The notes under the pieces were generated by a model. The model ran no database searches. It was not told where the DNA came from and worked only from the letters and a program-made list of their open reading frames with translations. The position numbers and the translations under genes were made by a program. Source: Dastarcus helophoroides (Eukaryota; Arthropoda; Insecta; Coleoptera; Bothrideridae). From it: a stretch of 64,000 bases of DNA. The stretch spans positions 11,040,969 to 11,104,968 of the forward strand of contig CM053337.1 in NCBI GenBank assembly GCA_028583605.1, written 5' to 3'. This document shows, in pieces, positions 12,901 to 24,900 of the stretch (positions are counted from its first letter, which is position 1; each line of letters starts with the position of its first letter).

Positions 12901-15900
12901 AGTAGCGATTTAATACAAAGATCGAGGGCATGCGTATGATGGCAAACATAAAAACGTGAAAAGCATATTTTGGGTAAAAGCTCGGCAAATAGTGTTGTAC
13001 TTACATCACTGGGTCTCCTAAACGAATCGTAGGATCTTTCTGAACAGACGCTGGACGTCTCAGATTCGTCCGAATGGTTATCTACAGATCTCGTATTCGT
13101 GTTCTTTCTTGGACTCCTGAAGTGATCGGAATCGTTCTGAAAACCCACAATGGTTAGACCACAGGAAATAACCTACTAGGCTAAAGCCTAGTAGGTTATA
13201 GGTATATTATCTATAAATAGAGAAACATTCTCTAATTAAACTGATATAATTTGCCAATGATACTGAAAAGCAAAACCTTGGTCGATCACATCTAGGGTTG
13301 CCATTTGTCGTGCCTAGATTACCAGGAGGTTAGCAAATTGTCACATGACAATCTGATTTTAGATATTGTTTGTAGCTTAGAAAAAACTGTTAATTAAACT
13401 AGGACTTCATATTTCACATAAAACGTTGAAAATTCATTCATGGTTAAAAAAAAAAGTTCTTCACTTTTAAACCGATAGACTTGGAAAAGTAATTGGTTAA
13501 ACCAGGAGTCTGGAGATACTTCGCTAAATTCGGACACTCCGCGTGAAACGTGAAAAGATGGCAACCCTAATTTATATCAAAAGTGACGTTGTTGATATTT
13601 TTGGTTTCAGGGGACAAGATTTGTATTTCAGTTTTTGAAGACGACCAAGGACCAGTCTGTTCCAAAAAAAAGTACCAGGATACAAAGCATTTCGATTTTC
13701 CAGTGTGAAATGCGACTTACAAATGCATCAGCCAGGGCGTTTTCCGCTTCCCTACTCTGCTGTAAAATCTTCTGAGCTAAAACAGGTCTAGAAGCGGGGC
13801 TGAGAGGTGGACGGTCACCTCTAGTTCTCAACCTACCAAGAGTGGTTCGGTTGGGGCTCGTCTCTCGAGAAGTGTCTCGTGATCCTGTGGTTGAGCGTGG
13901 TATGCCAGAGGATAACCTTCTTGGTCTGGGAGAATCATGGTCGGAATTCCTATACACGTAAGCGAGACGAGAACTGGGGGAGGCCGACCTGCTGGTAGCT
14001 AAAAAAAAATATTAGGGAATTCAATGGTTACTTAAGGAGAACTGATAAGTATTCAAACACTTGGTGGGTAACAGTGAGTACTTACGCTGCGATTGGGAGC
14101 TTCTACTTCTTGTCCTCGCCAATCTTTCTGGCGATTGTGTCACCATAACATCAGCTTTACGTGGTCGAGCTAAAGCAGAAAAAAATGAAAATACGGAGCA
14201 TTATCATAACAAAACTTGAATGGTAAATTGTAGGCTCATTAAACAATTTTGATCATTCGATCTTTTTGGATTTAAATGGCTTTTACATATTTGGTTAATT
14301 CTGAAATAAGACAAACTTTTACTCTGTACTCAATACATGCTAAATGTGAAAGTTTTATGCAACTGACTTGACTGACTTGAAAAAATAAGGAATTAGGTTC
14401 ATTAGCTAAATATACAAAAACATAAAATTTCAAAATCATGTTTAAAATGAAGACATTTCATTTGTTTAATAAAATTTGCTACAATTTACCGTGAAATTAA
14501 GAATACTGTATATCATTTCAAATCTCTTGATTTTAAACAGCGTTAGTAATAAAATATACAATATTCAAAATTGATCGCAAATCATCAATTTATGGAAAAC
14601 AGAAGTCAAAATCATGTCAAGAATTTCGAAAAAACCTGAGATTTATAAATAAAAAAATCGGAAAATTTTGAACTAGTTTCAAATTTCGATGAAAGAAAAA
14701 TAGTTTATGGTACATTAAAACAACCCGCAATCGAAAAGATTAATCAAACAAATTAACAGAAAAAACCTTCTGACTACTCGAAAAGAAATAAAATTTTTGA
14801 CTATAGAACTACAAATGTGGGTGAAAAAAAAGACAATTTCGAAAAAAATGAAATTTTAATTAAACACGGGGGAAAATTATTTATAAGTGAAAATTAACAA
14901 AGTTCAGATCAATTTTTAATAATTCGAATCAAACTCAACATGTATGTATCACAACTGAATATATAAAAACAACAAATAAAATGCTCCCAAAACTGATGAT
15001 TTGTTGGTTAAGAGGAAATGAATAGTGATAAAAAATTAATACCTTGCTGGGCACCATCTCCCTCTACAATGCATGAAAAAGCAACAAACTCGTTAGTATA
15101 GATCACTACATTTTAAAATGTAAATATAACGTACATTCAAGTTAAATACATAAAGGTGAAATTCCCAAGAAAAAAAAAATAAGAAACCACATTAGAAGCC
15201 AAACGAACTTCACTGAATTGCTATATAAACAGCGTGCAAATCTGTATTTAAAAAATTGAGAATTTCACCTTAATTTAATAGAAAAACTCCAATTTAAGTA
15301 TTACTCATGCAACTTTCGCGTATATTTGAAAATACGAGTGAATTTCGATTATAACGACAATTAAGGGACATTTGCAATTTCGTTGTTACACCTGAAGGTG
15401 TCTCTTCGATACTCTAAATTCCAAAAATAATTCCTCTTATGTCGCTCTAACTGAGAAGTCTTTAAAACCAAAATGTTGACAAAAACCAAAATTTTGACAA
15501 AAACCAAGGTTTTGACGACCACATCTTAGGGTCGTTATAAACAAAACTCACCGTTTATCAATGCCTTGGTAAATACAATACAAAAGCTGTTCATGTAACA
15601 TGCTTTATTTAGAACTTACTGGTTACACTTTAAATGATTAAATCTACACGCATTCCAATAAGAAAAAAATGCTATGTTGAAGCGTACGGATGATTTATTT
15701 AGTCGTCACGTTTTAAAATTCTGGAATAAGTCATCTATTGAATACTTACGAAGGCTGGCCGTCCCCGACGAAATTTTGTTGCGGCCCATGGCGGCGTACT
15801 GAGCACGGACCTTCGCCCTTTGCGCTGCCTGTAGATCGATGGCGGAATTACTTCGGAATCCCTTTCGACCGTCTGTTTAACAAAAAATTACTCTGATTTA

Positions 15901-18900
15901 CTGCCAACTGTTCTATATCAGTGTTTCCCAAACGTTTGCCCTAGCTCCTTCGCGACTCACTAGAATTTTTTTTAACGGTTTTACTGGATAAAAACCGATC
16001 GTTTGTGAATATGAAGACAATTCTGTGACTTAATATTCTACTTTTGTGGCTTGGTGCCGCGTCGCGAGCCGCTATTTGGGAAACACTGCTCTATATGAAA
16101 GTTTAATCGATTAAAACTAGCATTTAGATCAATCGATCAGATATATACATACTAGCTAGCACGGGAATACCACTACGCTGTCTATAGGATCTAGGGAGAG
16201 AAGGAACGCGCTGCAACCCGCCGCTATAGTTCGACAAATTCTCGATGCTTCCTTTTTATAGAGAGCAGCATTGAGAGAAATTCGTACGTTTAAATTTACC
16301 CGTCAAGTAAGATCAATCGATTAGGTTCCCATTTTTCTATCCACTTTGTCTTGCTTATTTTTTATTCCAAAAAAATTAAATTTTGTGCAATTGGTGAAAG
16401 AATTCAAATTTAAAATCGTTTTGTCATCAATTTTATTAAATTTCAACTTTGAAATTGTCAAATTATAACTTTGAAATTGTCACTTTTTAACTTGTCAACT
16501 TCAATTTTCACTTTTTATTGAAATTAATCATTTTTATCAAAATGGCACCATTTATCATGTTTCATATTTGATATCACAAGAAAATATGGTAATTGAACTT
16601 GTGCTATGTTCACTAAAAACATCTCAATCATAATTTTTAATAGATCACTTAAAATTTTTAAAAATTTCAAAATGGTAAAAACTGAATTTTGTTTTCCCTC
16701 AAAATTTGTACTTAATTTCGAAATATTGGCACTCAAATCTCGAAATATTGAAATAAATTAGAAAAAACATTACCAACAATTCAAAAACAATTGATAACAA
16801 AGGGAAAAAAGGGAACCAAATCTAGGCGAAAAATCACAAGCGATTAAATTAAAAGCGAAATAGAATTACCGGCTGCGCTTTGGGGCGTCCCCGGCGCCCT
16901 CCCATACGGCCTAGGCGTCTTGTAAGCTGCTGACAAATTATTGCTGGAGGAGCTAGCCGACATACTCTGCTCCCCTTGCAAGGCCCTCCGATACGTTGGA
17001 TCCAACGATTGCAAAAGAGCCTCGGCATGGTCGGGAAAATGTTCCCGAAATCCCCTAAATGCCCTACAAAAAACACGTTAGACCCTGAACAACTTTCCAG
17101 ATTTACTTACTTTCTGGAACTCAGTCGCGCCTCCGAGTCAGCGTCAGCGATACCTTTTTTGACTGCGTCCTGGAGGGCTGGAATGTGTTTTTCTAGGGCG
17201 TGCGTTGGCCATTGTGTGAGGATGTGTTCGAGAAATTCGCAACAGCTTCGTCTAATGTCTTTGCTTTTTGAGTTTATCGCGTTCGATGTCAGAATGGGGA
17301 TCAGTCGGGGGTAGTGCGAATTTTGTATGATGAATCGTACCGTTACGATGCCTGAAGTTGCCATGATCTGAAATAAACCAATAGCTAAGTACTTTACATA
17401 GTAAGTGCTCCTTATAAAAAATTGAAATACAAATCTTGTCCCCTGAAACAATGTTGTGTTTGTTAATCTTTCTTGCTTTCACGGGACAAAGATTTGTATT
17501 TCAATTTTTGAAGATAACCAAGGACCACTCCGTTCGACAAAAAAAACTGAAACTTAGGTGACTTAAAAATAATTGTACAGGTTTTATGTTACTTAACCAG
17601 ATTAAGACAAGATTGTAGTGCACAGACCAATACGTTTGAACATTTATCAGATTCAGTGTTTGAAAACCAAAGACCGATTTCGATCTTATTTAATCTCCTC
17701 GGTTTGGTACATTCAATTGAATACTGACAAACGTTGCCGGAACCAAACTGACGAAATCTAATAAGATTAAACCCGGTCTTTAGTTTCCAAACTCTGAATC
17801 TGATAAATGTTGTTCATTGGTCTGTGCATTAGAATTGTAAAACTGTTGGGCCTATTATGTGAAAAAATTAAAAATCTTGATGCTCAAGCTTTCAAACCTT
17901 GTCAAACTAAAAAAAACTCACTTTGGCCGAATTCTGAATCAGATTAATCAGAGGCTGCAGAAGTATCTCGTTTGCCTTATCAAATTTAGTACCCAAGTTC
18001 TGAGCGAGGTAAGCGATAGTGATGCAGGCTTCGCGAACCACCTGCGACCTGAGGTCCTTAATGGTCGTTTGGAGGGGAATTTCGAGTTGCTTTAGCCCCA
18101 CATAAAACTCTTCGTGGGTATAGGCGCCAGCGATTACGAGGGCGCGAATCTTCTTTAACTAAAATTCAAAATGTCATCACACTGCGATAAAAGGCGAATA
18201 AGAAGGGGCTTACTGCGTCAGCCCTCTTGTTCCAATCCTTGTTCGGATCCGCTATCGTATCTGCTATCGATTTTAAATGATCGGTGATTTCTCTAGGGGA
18301 AAATATCTGCACGGGGGGAACATCTTCGAATGACCGCAGAAATGTATCCTCATCGACTGCACCGGCTGAAAGAGGTTTCATAATTTATTGCGCGTTCTCT
18401 TCATTTATTTATGCGCGCTTGCAATTACGTACAGAAGTGGGGAAAAGTTCATTTTTGTACAACAGTAATAATTTTAGAAGAATAAAATTGTTAAATTTAG
18501 TCAAGTTTGTTTTTTTATGGACTAATTCAAAGAAAAAAATCAAAGCGAACAATCGTGTAAGAAGAAAGAGCTTGACAAGCAGTTTCGGTAATCTCTTGAA
18601 AAATAAATATGAGTCCAGAACAGTTTTAAAGAGAATGCACCAAGAATAAAGAATAAAGCAGAAAGTAAGAGAAAAGGACCTGATAGGGGGGGAATAATGA
18701 GGAAAACGGTTACAATATAACGGATCATAGTTTGTGGGAAGAAGATTCAAATTAAATAAAAAACACTAAATTACCTAAAAAATTTACATTTTATAAAAAA
18801 GGGAACTAAAAAGAAAAAATGAACGAGGAAGGAGGAGAAAGAATGGGAAGAAAAAAAGGAAGACGAAGAAAAAAGAAAAAAAAGGAAGGGGAGGGAAGGA

Positions 18901-21900
18901 AGGAAGGAAGGAAGGAAAAATAAGTGGAAGGATGCGAGATAAGGAATGAAAAAGAAGGGAGAAGGGGAAGAAAGAAAAAGGAAGAAGAGGAAGGAAAGAA
19001 GAAGAGGAAGAAGAAAAAGGAAGGAAGAAGAGTAATGAAGGAACACGAAGAAGAGGTTGAGAAGAGGAAGAGGAAAGAAGAATGAAGAGGAAGGAAGAGG
19101 AAGAGAAGAAAAAGAGGAAGGGAGGAAGAAGAGAAAGGGAATAGCGGAAGGAAAAAAGAAATGAGGAAGAAGAGGAAGCATGGAAGCAAGGAAGAAGAGG
19201 AAGAACGGGAGATAAAGAAGAGAAAGGAACGAAAGAAGGAAGAAAAGGAATAGCGGAAGAAGAGTAAGGAAGAAGAGGAAGAAAGAAGAGGAAGAGAGGA
19301 AGGACGGAAGAAGAGAAAGAATGGGAAAAGAGGAAGAAAAGGAACGAAGAAAGAAGAGGAAGGAAAGAAGAAAGGGGAAGGAAGGAAGAGGAAAGACGGA
19401 CGCCGCAGAAGGAAAATAGTGGAAGGAAGGTAGGAAAGGAAGGGGGAAAGAAGAGGAAAGGCGGAAAGAGGAAGCATGGAAGATAAGGAAGAAGGGGAAG
19501 AAGGAAAGGAGAAGAGAAAGGACGGGAGATAAAGAAAAGAAAGGAACGAAAGAAGGAAGAAAAGGAATAGCGGGAGAAGAGGAAGAAAGGGAAAAGAGGA
19601 AAAAAGGAAGAAAAGGAACGAAGAAAGAAGAGCAAGAAAGAAAGATCAGAAAGAAAAGAAGAAAGGGGAAGGAAGGACGAGGAAAGACGGACGAATCAGG
19701 AAGGAAGGTAGAAAAGGAAGGGGGGAAAGAAGAGGAAGGGGTGGAAGGGAGGGAGAAATGGGAGAAGAGGAGGGCGGAAGGAGAGAAAGGAAAAAGAAGG
19801 GAAGAAAAAGAGGAAGGGGGGAAGAAAAAAATTAAAGAAGGAAGAAAAGAAAGGAAAAATAGGGAGGAAGAAGAAGGAAGGAAAGGCGAAAAGAAGGGAG
19901 TCAAGAAATAAGGAGGGAAGGAAGAATAGATGTCTAATTAAGGGGGAACAATGGGGAAAACGGTCACAATACAAGTGATCATAGCTTGAGCAGAAATTCT
20001 GGTAGTTTTAGAGAAAAGATAAATACTGAGAAAAGGATTCAGAAATAGGAAGCTGCCTAGTTGGTGCCTAGATTTATTTCTAAAACAATTAAACAGCAAT
20101 TTTATTATTTCAATCAATAGCAACATAAAAAAAGTTTTTTATATATATATTTATTATTTTATTATTACTATTAATAATAATAAAATATATTAAACATGCA
20201 TTATTATAAACCACTTACATGCCGATGTCGGTTTCCGAATGGAGTTTGTTCGACTTAAAGCTTTTGGTTCATGCAGGCAACAACAATGTAATATAAAAAA
20301 AAAGAACATAAGAAATAAAATTAGTTCAAGTCATAATATGTACACAAGTTGAGAAAAAAAAGTCAAACTATTAGTTTCTGCTTTAAAAAGAAAAAAAAAC
20401 TAACAGATCTCGATTAAAATGCCTCACCAGTATTTGCAGAGGATGGTGTTTGGAAAACCCTCTTTGCGGCACTTCCCAAATTGGGTTTCTTCGCTGGTAT
20501 GCAGGGTTTGGCCATCATAGGCGTTCGGTCAACCTCATCCATAACTGAAACAAACACGACGCTGGATTTTATAATTTAATTCAGGTCTTCTTTCAACAAT
20601 TTTGATTAACAACTGTTTAACCCTCACTCAATAAAGAAAAAAGAAATTATTCGAAAGGACAAAGAAATGTAGAAGAACACTCTACTTTTGAACAAAATTA
20701 AAAGAAAAATTTTGGATTGTATTTTTTTAAGACAGAGGAAACTGACAGATTAGGAAAGAATATCTTACATTCTATAGATTTCGTTGCTGTGGGTAATAGC
20801 TCGCCGGTGTTTTTCGCCTCGTCAAATCTGGCGGATAAGGTGGGCCACTTCGATGGCGGGACCAAATTCCTCTTTTGCAGATCGACCCTGAGCCTTTCGC
20901 CGACGTGCTTGTACAGATCCACCAAAGTGGCAAACGCTGTGTCTCTCACCGAAGCCGTCGGATCCGATAGTAGCTTTACAATGTCCGGAATGAACCTGCT
21001 GAGAGTTAACGAATGCGCCCCATGCCTGAAAATAATGTACTTCGGTGCAAAACTACTACTTGGTTCAAATATCTCATACAATAAACCAACTTTTCTGTTC
21101 ATTTTAATAAATAACTAATATGCTTCAAAACTTTATTTTTTCCGCGGCGTACATTACATAAATCGTAATTTAAAAACGTATTTTTCTTTAAATTTTAATT
21201 GTGAAACGTATTTTTACTCCAATTTTAATTGTTTAACGTATTTTTATTCCAATTTTAATTGTTCAACGCATTTTTATTCAAATTTTAAATGTTAAACGTT
21301 TTTTTATTCAAATTTTAATCAAAATCTAATAAATATCTATTCTATCTTATACAAATCTATGTTCAAAAGAGTCTATGTCTTTGAAATTCTATGGTTAAGT
21401 CGAAGCCACGCCCCTAGCAACCCGGTACGAGTCGTTTCCACACTACAACTTCTTAATCCTAGCGGTGGTCCACTGTATACGATTGTTCGAAGCCAAGATT
21501 CCCCAGCAGCAAATTGATGAAATAATTCTTTGTTTTAGACTCATTGGCCGTTACAAAGTTGTGTTCATTTAGCATTTCCCTGATTAGAAAATATTAAATT
21601 TTTTTAGTAAACAAAGCGAACATTTTTATTTTCATTCATGTTTTATGGGGAAGAAGCCAATAAAACTTGAATGCAAAATAACACTACTTCGCAAAGAAAA
21701 CACAGAGAATATCTGAACATTTTTACCTAGAAAGCAGTCAACAGGTTCATTTTTAACATATTTTTACAACACGATGTAAATACTCACTCGTTCACAGCGT
21801 TAGTCAAACACCTGAGCACCTCCTCCCTGATCTTTGCGTTTTTATGGGTAAATCCAGGTATAAGCTTCTCAAGTAAGGTCTGAGGGGACAAAACGTTGCG

Positions 21901-24900
21901 CTCCAGTAACTTCAGGAGGAGGAGCTGAGCTTTCTCTCGGACGCTATCTTTGGCATCGCCTAACCTGTCTATAACGTTCGGCAACACCGTCTGCAGGTAC
22001 GGCCTAAAATCTGTGCCCAGCCTATCGATGAGATATGTAATAACTTCTATTCCATTACTGGAAACCTAAAACAAATTAGACAAATTGGATATTGGGACAA
22101 TAACTGCGAATGATGTCCAAAGCCCTCGCATTGCTGACGTTGTCCGGGGTTCGATCCCCAACCGAGCATGATTATTTTTTCTACTTTTCTTTTTTTGGTA
22201 GAACAGCTTGGTCCTTGGTTATCTTCAAGAATTGATACAAAAATCTTGTCCCTTGAAACCAAGATTAAAAAACACAACAACAGTTGCTCAACTGTTGTGT
22301 TTTTTAATCTTTTTTTGGTTTCAAGGGGCAAGATTTGCGTACCAATTTTTTTAACAAATTCCTCGAACGTTTGCTTAAAACTGGCGTCACCAAAGAAGTC
22401 TTTTTGATAATTTACAAAGACAAGACTAGAGCTTCTTAAATTTTTATTGCTAAAGGCACCAACTACCTACATTCAAAATCTGCGCAGTCGCGAACAAACC
22501 TCAGTGATTTACAGAAAATAACGCGCTTCATGCATATACGAAAAAATATGAACTGTGCTTTTCATACGAAACGCAGTCACTCCTACAGCTCATTTATTAT
22601 GTATGCCTTTAGTCGTTATTTAACGCTGCCAGTTTCAATTCGCCTTTGAGTAAGGCGCAACAATAGCGCTAATGAACTCGTAAACTTTCAAGTTTCAGGC
22701 GTTCTATCACTTGTGATTATACGGACAGAAAGGGCTTTAGCTCGGACGTAATTGATGGTAATTTGTACATTACGATAAGGCGCATAAGTGGCACTGAAGA
22801 GTGACAAATGAATATTAATCATCTGGTTGGTTGCAGCCGCGAAAGGTATCACTTGAACCTGTTAAACGTTCCATGTGGAGAATTAATAAATTCTGATACG
22901 TAAAAGTTGTCGCAATCACCTTTTTCTGAATTATCATGCAAACCAGAAAGTACCGTTAGACGAGTACCCTGCCATTACAGGAGATGTCGACGTAATTATA
23001 GCAAACTGTTCGGATGTAACGATGCTATTCAATTATCTTGTTCGATAAGATACGAAATTAAAAACGTTTTCTTCCTCCTCGAATCGTAATAAAATTATTA
23101 TGGCAACTTGGGCCGTCGATCAGGAGTGTTTAAATTTGACAGATTCTCAGCTTTGAAGTAGGGCGCATTAACTTAGTTGGTTAAGCAGCTCGATTCCCTC
23201 CCAAGCTTTTTTTTGGATAAATCCATTGTTACCTTTATTTGCAATTTAATATAACTTTGACATAGAATGTATAATAAAAAACAGAAATGCACTTACCAAA
23301 TGGTCAATATTGACCCAAGTTTTCACTTTGTTCGTGAGAGCTTAAACATACAATCAATTTTGAGAACAAAGTCCAAATTTTGGAGGCAATTTCCCAGAAA
23401 AAGGCGAATTTTGGTAAAAATGGGGAATTTTGGAAAAAAAGGCGGATATTGAAACAAAAAAAGGGAAAATTGTGGGAAGAAGGTTTAAATTTTGAGACAA
23501 AAGTCGAAACTTCTGAAAAGATCCATTCTGACGAAAATAAAAAATTTAGGAAAACAAGACGAACGTGCAAACACATAGGAGAAATTTTGGGAAAAAACTC
23601 AAGTGTTAAGAAAATCTGAAATGACCTAAATAAAGTTACTTTTTGTAAAAAAACGCGGGAGAAAAAAAAAGAGCAGGAAAGGAAGAAGAGAAGGAAGAAA
23701 AAAGAGGAAGATAGACAGAAGAAAAGGAAGGAATAATATTAAGAAAGAAGAGAAAAAAGAAAAACAGGAAGGAAGAAGAGGAAAGAAGGAAGGGGGGGAA
23801 GGAAGAAAAGGAAGAAAGGAGAAGAGGAAGGAAAAAAAGAGGACGGAAAGAAGAAGAAAAAAGAAGAAAGAAGAGAAAACAGAAAGGAAGGAAGAGAAAG
23901 AAAAAAGAGGAAGAAAGGAGAAGAGGAAGGAAGGAAAAGGGGAAGGTTGGAAGAGAAAGAACGAGAAAGTAGAAGAAAGGAAGAAGGGGAAGGAAGGAGG
24001 AAAATAAAGGAAGGAAAGAAGAGAAAGGAAAGAAAACAGAGAAAGGAAGAAGACAAAGGAAGGAAGAAAAGGAAGGTAGAAAGAAAGGGAGGGAAAAGGA
24101 GAGAAAGGAAGAGAGAAGAGGAAAGAAGAGAGAAGAGGAAGGAAGAGAGGAGAGGAAGGAAGAGAGAAGAGGAAGGAAGAGAGAAGAGGAAGGAAAAAAG
24201 AACGAATAGAGAAGAAGGAAGAGAAAAGAAGGAAGAAAGAGAGGAGAGGAAGGAACAAAAAAGAGGAAAGAAGAGAGGAAGGAAGACAGAAGAGGAAGGA
24301 AGAGAGAAGAGGAAGGAAGAGAGAAGAGGAAGAAAGAGATAAGGAAGGAAGAGAGAAGAGGAAGAAAGAGAGAAGAGGAAGGAAGAAAGAAGAGGAAGAA
24401 AGAGAGAAGAAGGAAGAGAGAAGAGGAAGGAAGAAAGAACCGGACGAAAGAGAGAAGGGGAAGGAAGAGAGAAGTGGATGAAAGAGAGAAGAGAAAAGAA
24501 GAAAGAGAGAAGAAGAAAGAGGGGAGAGGAAGGAAGACAGAAGAGGAAGGAAGAGAGAAGAGGAAGGAAGAGAGAAGAGGAAGGAAGAGAAAAGGAGGAA
24601 AAAAGGAGAAGAAGAAAGGACGAATAGAAAGAAAGAGAGGAGAGGAAGGAACAAAGAAGAGGAAGGAAGGAAGAGGGAGGAAGGGAGAAGAGGGAGGAAG
24701 GGAGAAGAGGGAGGAAGGGAGAAGAGGGAGGAAGGGAGAAAATGGAGGAAGGGAGAAGAGAGAGGAAGAGAGAAGAGGAAGGAAGAAAGAAGAGGAAGAA
24801 AGAAAGAAGAGGAAGGAAGAGAGAAGAGGAAGGAAGAAAAAAAGAGGAAGGAAGAAAGAAGAGGAAGGAAGAGAGGAGAAGGAAGGAAGAATAGGAAGAA

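Noticed and set aside
18771..19904. Long minus-strand ORFs rich in Ser, Phe and Leu
   Set aside because: They come from a two-base (A/G) purine tract, where stop codons are rare in the antisense frames; all three frames are open and no domain is present.
22110..22165. Functional tRNA gene
   Set aside because: The B box is perfect, but there is no pairing acceptor stem or anticodon arm; the same holds for 27213-27270 and 34340-34411.
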